DNA of 26,933 bases from contig DDUQ01000063.1 of assembly GCA_002344885.1 (NCBI GenBank), forward strand, positions 21,251 through 48,183. The letters are read 5' to 3'. This document shows positions 1-7,600 of the stretch, piece after piece; the first letter of the stretch is position 1; each line of letters begins with the position of its first letter. Source of the DNA: Comamonadaceae bacterium UBA2334. GTDB lineage: Bacteria > Pseudomonadota > Gammaproteobacteria > Burkholderiales > Burkholderiaceae_C. The notes below the pieces were generated by a model, which saw nothing but the letters and a program-made list of their open reading frames with translations, was not told the origin of the DNA and made no database searches. The position numbers were made by a program, and so were the translations under genes.

Positions 1-1533
1 CTCGTCGTAGTCGTAGAACACCACCTTGCCGTGGCGGGTAATGCCAAAGTTCTTCCAGAGCATGTCGCCCGGAAAAATGTTGGCGGCCACCAGGTCCTTG
101 ATGGCGTTGCCGTATTCGACCACGGCGCGTTCCAGTTGCTCGTTGGCCTTGCGCAAGGCCGTGTCGTCCGCACCGCTGTGGGGCGCCAGGGTGTCGAAGG
201 CTTCCTGCAGATAAATGTTGAGCGGGATCATGCGCCGCTCGATGTAGACGTGCTTCAGAATCAGTTCGATCTGCCCGTCGCCATCGCGGTCGGAAATTTC
301 GAGCTGGCTGGGCGCAAACTTTTGCAACTCGGCCACCAGTTCGGGCTCGAAACGCTCCAGCGGAAACGCCACGTTCGAAAACTCCAGCGTGTCGGCCATG
401 CGCCCCACCCGGTCGTGCTGCTTGACGAGCTGGTACTTGGACCGAATCTGCTCGCGGGTGGTGTCTTTCTGGTGCGGGTAAAAGTCCTTGATGACCTTGA
501 ACACGAACGGAAAGCTCGGCAAGTCGAACACCAGCATCACCATGCCCTTGATACCGGGCGCGATACGGAAGCGGTCGGTGCTGTGCCGCTGGTGGAACAG
601 GTAGTCGCGGTAGAACAGCGTTTTACCTTGCTTGGCCAGCCCCAGTGCGTTGTAGAACTCGGCACGCGGTTTGCGCGGCATCATGCTGCGCAAAAACTGC
701 ACATAGGCACTGGGCACCGCCATGTCCACCATGAAATAGGCGCGCGCAAAACTGAACAGGATGAGGAGGTCGTCCTCCCCGGTCAGCAACGCGTCGATCA
801 CCAGCTTGCCCTGCGCGTTGTGCAGGATGGGCAGGGCAAACGGCACTTCACGGAACCCGTTGATGAGCTTGCCCACCACGTAGGCACCCTTGTTCCGGTA
901 GAACAGGCTGGACAGTACTTGCACCTGGAAGTTGGCGCGCAGGCGGTTGTGGTCGTACAGCGGCTTCAGCCCGTTGCACACAGCCAGGATGTCGCGCTCC
1001 AGATCATCAAACGGCACCAGCAGCCCGAAATCGGCGACCAGTTGCCGCAATTCTGTCAGCAAGTCGTCCTTACGAGGGTAATACGACCGGTAGGTGGAAG
1101 GTTGACCTGGGTCTGAACTCTCGATGTATTCGGTGCTGACCGCCGGGCGCACAAAAATGAAATCGTTCTGGAAGTACGTGCGGTGCAGGATTTTGGTGGT
1201 CACCGAGTTGAAAAAAGTTTCGGCCAGCTCGGGCTGCTGGTGGTCCACCAGCATGCCGATATACAGCAGCTTGACCTGCTGCCACACATCCATGGGCAGC
1301 TCGCTGGCGTTGAACTCGGAGGCCAGCCGGCGCGAGCACTCCTTGACGCGCAGGTCGTAGAACTCGATGCGCTCTTTCTGCGCCCGCTGCTGGCCGCGCC
1401 AATCAGCCGTTTCGAACCGGTGCTTGGCCCGCGCCGATTCGGTGCGGAACAACTGGTAGTGCCGGTTGAAGCCATCCATCATCGCCCGTGCGATGTCGGT
1501 GGCCACAGCAGAGTCGAGTCGCTGCGGCAGCAT
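1..1533 (-). CDS. aceK: Isocitrate dehydrogenase kinase/phosphatase AceK, 3' end missing
   Basis: Bifunctional cytosolic enzyme that phosphorylates and dephosphorylates isocitrate dehydrogenase, deciding flux between the TCA cycle and the glyoxylate bypass. The frame is open from ATG at 1533 to the left edge: 511 codons, against about 580-600 for the family, so the C-terminus lies outside. Recognition rests on the ATP-binding stretch APGIKGMVMLVFDLPSF followed by VFKVIKDFYPH, and on the late motif GDMLWKNFGITRHG followed by VVFYDYDE at the very edge. The N-terminus (MLPQRLDSAVATDIARAM) is also typical. It starts 6 bases after the carbonic anhydrase stop, so it is probably co-transcribed and translationally coupled; only a weak AGG-like ribosome site is visible inside the end of the upstream gene. 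No frame disruption was seen. Its place behind isovaleryl-CoA dehydrogenase fits acetyl-CoA-producing catabolism. Confidence 0.96.
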   Translation of the reverse strand, partial: MLPQRLDSAVATDIARAMMDGFNRHYQLFRTESARAKHRFETADWRGQQRAQKERIEFYDLRVKECSRRLASEFNASELPMDVWQQVKLLYIGMLVDHQQPELAETFFNSVTTKILHRTYFQNDFIFVRPAVSTEYIESSDPGQPSTYRSYYPRKDDLLTELRQLVADFGLLVPFDDLERDILAVCNGLKPLYDHNRLRANFQVQVLSSLFYRNKGAYVVGKLINGFREVPFALPILHNAQGKLVIDALLTGEDDLLILFSFARAYFMVDMAVPSAYVQFLRSMMPRKPRAEFYNALGLAKQGKTLFYRDYLFHQRHSTDRFRIAPGIKGMVMLVFDLPSFPFVFKVIKDFYPHQKDTTREQIRSKYQLVKQHDRVGRMADTLEFSNVAFPLERFEPELVAELQKFAPSQLEISDRDGDGQIELILKHVYIERRMIPLNIYLQEAFDTLAPHSGADDTALRKANEQLERAVVEYGNAIKDLVAANIFPGDMLWKNFGITRHGKVVFYDYDE

Positions 1534-1539
1534 CGGGAC

Positions 1540-2235
1540 TCAAACCTGCCGCGTGACAGCAGCCGCAGCGCGGGCCGCGTCGGTCACTTGCCGCGGATAG
1601 CGCTTGATGGCGTTGCGGAACACGTTGACCACCTCGCCTTCGTGGCTCATGGTCACGCCCAGGTCTTTGGCCAGCCCGTCTTTCAGTCCATAAATCCAGC
1701 CATGGATGGTGACTTTCTGACCACGCGCCCAGGCATCTTGCAGCACATTGGACATGGCAACGTTGCCCACCTGCTCGATGACGTTCATTTCGCACATCAC
1801 GTCTTCCATCTGCGCCACGGGCAAGTAGTCAATGCGGCTGCGATGTCGCAGCCTTACGTCGGCTACATGACGCAACCAGCTGTCGGCCAGCCCCACTCGT
1901 GTGCCACGCAAAGCAGCCAGCACACCACCGCAGCCGTAGTGGCCGACGACCATGATGTGCTCAACCTTCAGGTGGTCCACCGCGAACTGAATAACCGACA
2001 GGGCGTTCAGATCGGAATGCACGACCACGTTGGCGATGTTGCGGTGCACGAACACCTCGCCAGGGTCAAGGGCAATGATTTCATTCGCAGGTACCCGGCT
2101 GTCGGCGCAGCCGATCCACAAGTACTTGGGCGTTTGCTGGCGCGCGAGCTTCTCGAAGAAGCCAGGGCGCTCCAGCTCCATGCGTGCGGCCCAGGCTCGG
2201 TTGTTGTCAAACAGATGTTGGAGTGAAGAGTTCAT
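1540..2235 (-). CDS. can: Beta-class carbonic anhydrase
   Basis: Cytosolic zinc enzyme interconverting CO2 and bicarbonate, 231 residues, slightly longer than E. coli Can (220). The zinc and active-site residues are all present: C43 and D45 in IGCADSRVP, and H99 and C102 in VGHYGCGGV. The family signature HRNIAN lies at 64-69. The ATG at 2235 is the only sensible start because the conserved helix (LFDNNRAWA) begins right after it; no strong Shine-Dalgarno is visible. It lies 120 bases downstream of the isovaleryl-CoA dehydrogenase stop and 6 bases before aceK. Bicarbonate is a substrate of biotin carboxylases such as methylcrotonyl-CoA carboxylase, the next step of leucine breakdown, so co-transcription with ivd would make sense. 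That link is inference, and no carboxylase gene is in the window. Confidence 0.96.
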   Translation of the reverse strand: MNSSLQHLFDNNRAWAARMELERPGFFEKLARQQTPKYLWIGCADSRVPANEIIALDPGEVFVHRNIANVVVHSDLNALSVIQFAVDHLKVEHIMVVGHYGCGGVLAALRGTRVGLADSWLRHVADVRLRHRSRIDYLPVAQMEDVMCEMNVIEQVGNVAMSNVLQDAWARGQKVTIHGWIYGLKDGLAKDLGVTMSHEGEVVNVFRNAIKRYPRQVTDAARAAAAVTRQV

Positions 2236-2355
2236 GTTGCGCCAATGTTAGCCAAGGCACTTGTAAAAGAGCTGACGTGGTCTCAAGCCCGTAGCAGCGT
2301 GGCACCTTGAGCCCGTAAAACTTTGGCGTCGTGGTCCGCTGGCCCGCGCTCCGAT

Positions 2356-3537
2356 TCAACAAGTTTCGGCAAACAATTCACGTCCGATCAGCATGCGGCG
2401 GATTTCGGACGTACCTGCACCGATTTCGTACAGCTTGGCATCGCGCCACAGGCGACCCAGCGGGTATTCGTTGATGTAGCCGTTGCCGCCAAAGATCTGC
2501 ACGCCGTCACCGGCCATCTTGGTGGCCTGCTCGGCACACCACAGGATGACGCTGGCGCAGTCCTTGCGCACCTGGCGCACGTGTTCGCTGCCCAGCATGT
2601 CGAGGTTTTTGCCGATCTGGTAGCAAAACGCCCTGCCCGCTTGCAGCACGGTGTACATGTCGGCCACTTTGCCTTGAATGAGCTGGAACTCGCCGATGCT
2701 CTGACCGAACTGCTTGCGGTCGTGAATGTAGGGCACGACGTTGTCCATCACGGCCTGCATGATGCCGATGGGCCCGGCGGCCAGCACGGCACGCTCGTAG
2801 TCCAGACCGCTCATCAGCACCTTGGCACCCATGTTCAGGCCACCCAGGATGTGGGATTCGGGCACTTCGACGTTCTGGAACACCATTTCGCCGGTGTGGC
2901 TGCCGCGCATGCCCAGCTTGTCGAGCTTCTGGGCCGTGAAAAAACCCTTCATGCCCTTCTCGACAATGAAGGCGGTCACGCCGCGTGCGCCCAGCTCGGG
3001 TTCGGTCTTGGCATAGACCACCATGGTGTCGGCATCAGGGCCATTGGTGATCCACATCTTGCTGCCATTGAGCAGGTAGTAGCCACCCTTGTCTTCGGCC
3101 TTCAGCTTCATGCTGATAACGTCGGAGCCTGCACCGGGTTCGCTCATGGCCAGCGCGCCCACATGCTGGCCGCTGATGAGCTTGGGCAGGTACTTTTCTT
3201 TCTGCGCCTGGGTGCCGTTGCGCTTGATCTGGTTCACGCACAGGTTGCTGTGCGCACCGTACGAGAGGCCCACGGATGCAGAGGCACGGCTGATTTCTTC
3301 CATGGCCACCATGTGGGCCAGGTAACCCATGTTGGCCCCACCAAATTCTTCGGGCACGGTGATGCCCAGCACGCCCAGGCTGCCCATTTTTTCCCACAGG
3401 TCCATGGGGAACTGGTCGTTCTTGTCGATCTCGGCGGCACGCGGGGCGATCTCGGCTTGGGCAAAGTCGCGCACCGCATCGCGCAGCGCGTCGATGTCTT
3501 CACCCAATTGGAAATTCAGGCCGGGCAGATTTGTCAT
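2356..3537 (-). CDS. ivd: Isovaleryl-CoA dehydrogenase
   Basis: FAD-dependent acyl-CoA dehydrogenase that oxidises isovaleryl-CoA to 3-methylcrotonyl-CoA in leucine degradation, passing electrons to ETF. At 393 residues it is family length. The acyl-CoA dehydrogenase signature ALAMSEPGAGSD is at 128-139, and the C-terminal FAD/substrate signature YEIGAGTSEIRR at 370-381. The key subfamily marker is SGLDYERAVLAAGP: E248 occupies the helix-G position of the isovaleryl-CoA dehydrogenase catalytic base, whereas most other acyl-CoA dehydrogenases carry it near the C-terminus. ATG at 3537 has a good ribosome site, AGGAG, 7 bases upstream. A thioesterase gene lies 91 bases upstream and a LiuR-type regulator beyond it. 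Isovaleryl-CoA is the best supported substrate; other branched short acyl-CoAs are possible. Confidence 0.95.
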   Translation of the reverse strand: MTNLPGLNFQLGEDIDALRDAVRDFAQAEIAPRAAEIDKNDQFPMDLWEKMGSLGVLGITVPEEFGGANMGYLAHMVAMEEISRASASVGLSYGAHSNLCVNQIKRNGTQAQKEKYLPKLISGQHVGALAMSEPGAGSDVISMKLKAEDKGGYYLLNGSKMWITNGPDADTMVVYAKTEPELGARGVTAFIVEKGMKGFFTAQKLDKLGMRGSHTGEMVFQNVEVPESHILGGLNMGAKVLMSGLDYERAVLAAGPIGIMQAVMDNVVPYIHDRKQFGQSIGEFQLIQGKVADMYTVLQAGRAFCYQIGKNLDMLGSEHVRQVRKDCASVILWCAEQATKMAGDGVQIFGGNGYINEYPLGRLWRDAKLYEIGAGTSEIRRMLIGRELFAETC

Positions 3538-3570
3538 GGATGGTCTCCTGTGTCAATAGAATGTTGAATT

Positions 3571-3619
3571 TTCATAGCTTGAAATACTTACAAATAAAGC
3601 GATAGATGGCAAATATATC
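3571..3619 (+). repeat. AT-rich dispersed repeat, copy A
   Basis: An AT-rich element in the gap between ivd and the thioesterase gene, in sharp contrast to the GC-rich flanks. Its core elements CATAGCTTGAAATAC and AAGCGATAGATGGCAAA recur at 18824-18870 (GAGCTGAAATAC ... AAGCGATAGACGCCAAA) and, more loosely, on the minus strand at 12944-12996. The general plan (TAGCT, then AAGCG with TAG, then a purine-rich end) resembles short intergenic repeats I recall from Comamonadaceae genomes. Function is unknown. Confidence 0.55.
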
Positions 3620-3628
3620 AATGGAACC

Positions 3629-4078
3629 TCAATACGTTTTGGGTACAGGCACCAAGGTTTGCTGCATGACGGCACACGGGCTGCGGCGACCATCTGCGGC
3701 CACGTGCTCCACCTCGGCAGCCGTGACGATCACCCGTTTACCCGCTTTCACAACCCTCCCGGTGGCTTGCAACTCGCCGTCCCGGAACGCATTCAGAAAA
3801 TTAACCTTGTACTCGACAGTGGTGACCTCCATGCCTTCAGGTGCCACCGTCAAACCGGCGTAACCACCCGCAATGTCAGCCAGCGCACCCATGGCACCAC
3901 CATGAAAACCACCCTGCTGCTGAGTCACCCGATCCGAATACGGCAGCACCACCACCACCTGGCCAGGCTCCACGGACACCAGGCGCGCACCCAGGTGCTG
4001 CATCAGGCCCTGGCGCACCAAACTCGCATGCACGCGGTTGAACAGGGTGCTGTCGGTGGGGAGGTGTGTGTGCGGCAT
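3629..4078 (-). CDS. PaaI-family hotdog-fold acyl-CoA thioesterase
   Basis: Predicted cytosolic thioesterase of 149 residues, the usual size of a single hotdog domain. The segment QQQGGFHGGAMGALADIAGG carries the family HGG motif followed by the helix with the conserved acidic residue, and the strands TTVEYKVNFLNAF and TGRVVKAGKRVIVTAAEV are typical of PaaI-like enzymes. It hydrolyses an acyl-CoA thioester; the substrate cannot be told from sequence. Being between a LiuR-type regulator and ivd suggests it relieves build-up of a branched acyl-CoA or frees CoA during leucine or isovalerate use. ATG at 4078 sits 2 bases after AGGAG, a short spacing, but no better start exists. A perfect palindrome lies 15 bases upstream of the ATG, so expression is probably controlled there. 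Confidence 0.85.
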   Translation of the reverse strand: MPHTHLPTDSTLFNRVHASLVRQGLMQHLGARLVSVEPGQVVVVLPYSDRVTQQQGGFHGGAMGALADIAGGYAGLTVAPEGMEVTTVEYKVNFLNAFRDGELQATGRVVKAGKRVIVTAAEVEHVAADGRRSPCAVMQQTLVPVPKTY

Positions 4079-4093
4079 AGCTCCTCACTTTAA

Positions 4094-4115
4094 TTGACGT
4101 TTACGTAAACGTCAA
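4094..4115. promoter_or_regulatory. 22-bp perfect palindrome, probable LiuR-type operator
   Basis: The left half is TTGACGTTTAC and the right half is its exact reverse complement, so all 22 bases are symmetric. It can be read as two overlapping 16-mers, TTGACGTTTACGTAAA at 4094-4109 and its reverse complement at 4100-4115. Each closely resembles the 16-bp inverted repeat TTGACGTGTACGTCAA upstream of the regulator gene (4578-4593). It lies in the 57-base gap between the regulator stop and the thioesterase start, just upstream of that gene's ribosome site, where a bound protein would block transcription of thioesterase-ivd-can-aceK. Confidence 0.75.
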
Positions 4116-4135
4116 CTCCATCCGCTGTCACGGTG

Positions 4136-4534
4136 TCACCCGCCCTTGAGAGTTTTGGCCAGCAACGCTCTGGTCTGTTTTTCGTGCAGCTTGACCTCGT
4201 CCAGGTTGGCCTGGAGGTCGGCCATCTGTTCCTCCAGCTGGCGTTTGTGCTCGGCCAGCACCAACAGGAATTTTTCGAGCTGTGGCGCCGTGTCCCGTGG
4301 GCTGTCGTACATGTCGATGATGTCTTTGGCCTCGGTCAGGCTCAGGCCCAGACGCTTGGCGCGCAGCGTGAGCTTCAGGCGGGTGCGGTCCCGCGCGCTG
4401 TACTGCCTGACGCGCCCGCCCGGCCCGGTGCGCTCGGGTTGCAGCAGGCCCATGTCTTCATAAAACCGGATGGCGCGGGTGGTCAGGTCGAATTCCTGCG
4501 CCAGATCACTGATCGAATAAGAAGTTTGAGCCAT
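4136..4534 (-). CDS. liuR: MerR-family transcriptional regulator, LiuR-like
   Basis: DNA-binding regulator of 132 residues. The N-terminal winged helix-turn-helix is clear: YSISDLAQEFDLTTRAIRFYEDMGLL at 6-31 and RVRQYSARDRTRLKLTL at about 41-57. This is followed by LGLSLTEAKDIIDMYD and a coiled coil (about 85-125) for dimerisation. The wording matches the LiuR branch of MerR proteins, which control leucine/isovalerate utilisation genes in proteobacteria, and the neighbour ivd is the classic target. There is no cysteine cluster of the metal-sensing MerR type. A 16-bp inverted repeat lies 44-59 bases upstream of ATG 4534, pointing to autoregulation; a 22-bp palindrome follows its stop codon. 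No strong Shine-Dalgarno is seen before the ATG. The subfamily assignment is well supported by context but the inducer is inferred. Confidence 0.87.
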   Translation of the reverse strand: MAQTSYSISDLAQEFDLTTRAIRFYEDMGLLQPERTGPGGRVRQYSARDRTRLKLTLRAKRLGLSLTEAKDIIDMYDSPRDTAPQLEKFLLVLAEHKRQLEEQMADLQANLDEVKLHEKQTRALLAKTLKGG

Positions 4535-4577
4535 ATGGGTTCAGCCACAGCACGAGAGGAAACAAACAGACCGGACA

Positions 4578-4593
4578 TTGACGTGTACGTCAA
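4578..4593. promoter_or_regulatory. 16-bp inverted repeat, probable regulator autoregulatory operator
   Basis: TTGACGTGTACGTCAA consists of perfect 7-base arms (TTGACGT / ACGTCAA) around a central GT. It matches 13 of 16 positions of the TTGACGTTTACGTAAA half of the larger palindrome at 4094-4115. It sits between the divergent starts of the MerR-type regulator (4534, minus) and the c-di-GMP protein (about 4686, plus), so it could affect either promoter; the shared motif argues mainly for autoregulation. Confidence 0.7.
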
Positions 4594-4685
4594 CGGGAGA
4601 TGTTACGCCAAAGCCTCTGCGGGCCGCTATAGTGGCGTGTGCCCAGACTGCCCCACCGGAACCCACCGTGACCCGTCCGCCGCCC

Positions 4686-7600
4686 ATGCCTGCCCACCTG
4701 ACCGTGCAACCTGATTTTGCCCAGCGGACGCTGGGGGACATCATGAGCCGGACGCTGTATACCGTCGCACCCACGCTCACCCTGACCGACGCGGCACGCC
4801 AGATGGCGCAGCACCGCATTTCCAGCCTGGTCGTGGCATCGGACGGTCTGCCGATCGGCATCCTGACCGAGCGTGACATGCTCCGGCACCTGGCTGCCGC
4901 CCCATCCAATCACCTGCTGGTCGAGCAGGCCATGAGCGCCCCGGTGGTCACGGCTCCACCCGAAACCCCTTTTGCTGAAGCCTGGGGCCAAATGAATGCC
5001 CGCAAACTGCGCCACCTGGTGGTGGTGGACGCAGCCGGCAGGGCCATTGGTCTGGCAAGCGAAGGGGATTTTCGGCGGCACATCGACATCGGGTTGACGA
5101 CCACACTGGTGGAATTGACAGATGTGATCGAACACAACATGCCGCGCGTGCTGCCACAGACACCAGTGGCCGACGCCCTGCGCCAGATGGTCATGCAGGG
5201 CAGCTCGTATGTGATTGCAACCGTGGACGGCAAGGCCACCGGGCTGCTGACCGAACGCGACGTCCCCGCCCTGCTGGCGCACAGCGCCGAAACCGGTCAG
5301 CGCCCACAGCGCGTGGCCGACGTGATGCGACACCCGGTGCCCTCCGTGACCCCGCACACCACCATCATGGATGCGGTACAGGCCATGCAAACGCTGGACA
5401 CGCATCACCTGGCCGTGGTGGACGAGCACGGCAATCTGACCGGCGTGGTGCACCAGCACAGCCTGATGCTGCGCCTGGGGCTGCTGCTGGAGCACTGGTA
5501 CCTGCACGAACTGGATGCGGCGCAACGCAACCAGGTCATCCTGGCCGAGCAGCGCTACCGCATGGCCGCTGAGGCGGCACAACTCGGTTTCTGGGAATAC
5601 GACGTCCCGCACAACCGCATCGTTTACAGCGAGCAGCTCAAACACATGATGGGCGTGGGCGACCGGGTGGACACCACCTCGCTGGGCCTGGCCACGATGC
5701 TGGAACGCATCCACCCCGACCACCACGCGCATGTTCAGGACAGCATGGCCCGGTTGCTGAACGACCCGGCCGAGTCCTCGCTGGATGTGAGCTACCAGAT
5801 AAGAGGCTTCGACGGCGCATGGCGCTGGGTGCACACTCGGGGCAAGGTGACACGTCGGCAGGCCGATGGCAAGCCGCTGCACGTGATGGGCGTGACCATG
5901 GACGTGGGCCAGCACAAGTCCACCGAAGCGGCGCTGGCCACAGCAGCGCAGGAAATTGACCGCAAGCAGGCCATGCTGGAGTTGCTGTCCGACTCGGTCA
6001 ACCGCTCGCCGGTGGTGGCCATCGTCTGGTCGCTGGCAGAGGGCTGGCCCGTCGACTTCGTGACACAGAACGTGAGCCAGTGGGGATACGACCGTGCAGA
6101 GCTGATGGCGAGCGGCCTGCAATACGAATCGCTGGTACACCCTGACGACCTGCCCCGCATCAACCGCGAGATCGCTGCCCACCTGGCCGAAGGGCGCGAC
6201 AGTTACGACCAACGCTACCGCCTGCGTGCGGCCAACGGCCGTTGGATGTGGCTGGAAGACCACACCCGCATTCAGCGTGACGCACAAGGGCAGGTGATCC
6301 GTGCGCACGGCATGCTGACCGATGTGACCGAAAGCCACATCCAGCAGCGCGCCGAGCAACTGGAACGTGCGTTCCTCGAAGGCATGGCGCGGGGGCAGGA
6401 CCTGAAGCAGCTGCTGACCACACTGCTGACTGCCTTCGAATCCCTGCTGACCGACACGATGTGCTCGGTGCTGTTGCTGGACGAGAGTGGCCAGCGCGTG
6501 CGCAACCTGGCCGCGCCCAGCTTGCCGGATGCCTACTGCCAGGCCATTGAAAACGCACCCATTGGCCCCCGGGCCGGTTCATGCGGCACAGCTGCTTACC
6601 GGCGCGAAACCGTGGTGGTGGCCGACATTGCCACCGACCCACTGTGGGCCGACTACGCACCACTGGCACTGGCGCACGGCCTGCGGGCATGCTGGTCGGT
6701 GCCGTTCAAAGACAGCGACGGAAGGGTGCTGGGCACTTTTGCTCTGTACAGCCGTGAGCCCCGCCAGCCTTTGCCCCACGAAATCAAGACGCTGGAACGC
6801 ACGGCCCACCTCACAGGCCTAGCGGTGGAGCGCGCCAAAGACCAGGCAACTCTCAGCAAACTGTGGCTGGCGGTGGAGCAGAGCCCACACTCCATCGTGA
6901 TCACGGACCTGCAGGCGCGCATTGAATACGTCAACCAGGCTTTCGTGAGCGCCACAGGCTACAGCGTGCAGGAGGTGCTGGGCCAAAACCCTCGCCTGCT
7001 GCAGTCCGGCAAGACCGACCCTCAGCAGTACACCGTGATGTGGGAGCATCTGCGCGCAGGCAAACCCTGGCAGGGTGAATTCATCAACCGGCGCAAGGAC
7101 GGTACGGAGTACACCGAAGCCGTGCGTCTGTCCCCCGTCAAGCAAAAGGACGGCACGGTCACACACATCCTGGCGGTGAAGGAAGACATCACACAGCGCA
7201 AGGAGGCCGAAAAGCAAATTCACCGGCTGGCCTACTTCGATGCCCTGACCGGCCTGCCCAACCGGCTGTTGCTGGCCGACCGCTTCAGCCAGGCACTCAG
7301 CATGGCACAGCGCCAGCACGAGCACATGGCCTTGCTGTTTCTGGACCTCGACCATTTCAAGCACATCAACGACACCCTGGGGCACCCAGCCGGCGACGCG
7401 ATGCTGGTCGAAACCACACGCCGCCTGGCCGGCTCGGTGCGCGCGGGCGACACCCTTTCGCGGCAGGGTGGAGACGAATTTGTGCTGCTGCTGCCTGACT
7501 GCAATGCCCTCAAGGCCGCGCACGTGGCTGAAAAGCTGATGGACAGCATGACGCCTGTCATGCACATCGAGGGGCATGAAATGGCGATGACGCTGTCCAT

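Noticed and set aside
31..2226. Plus-strand open frames of about 350 codons opposite aceK and can
   Set aside because: They are antisense shadows of well-identified genes with no recognisable domains.
4590..6359. 589-codon minus-strand frame opposite the c-di-GMP protein
   Set aside because: Composition is that of an antisense shadow and the plus-strand domains account fully for the coding signal.
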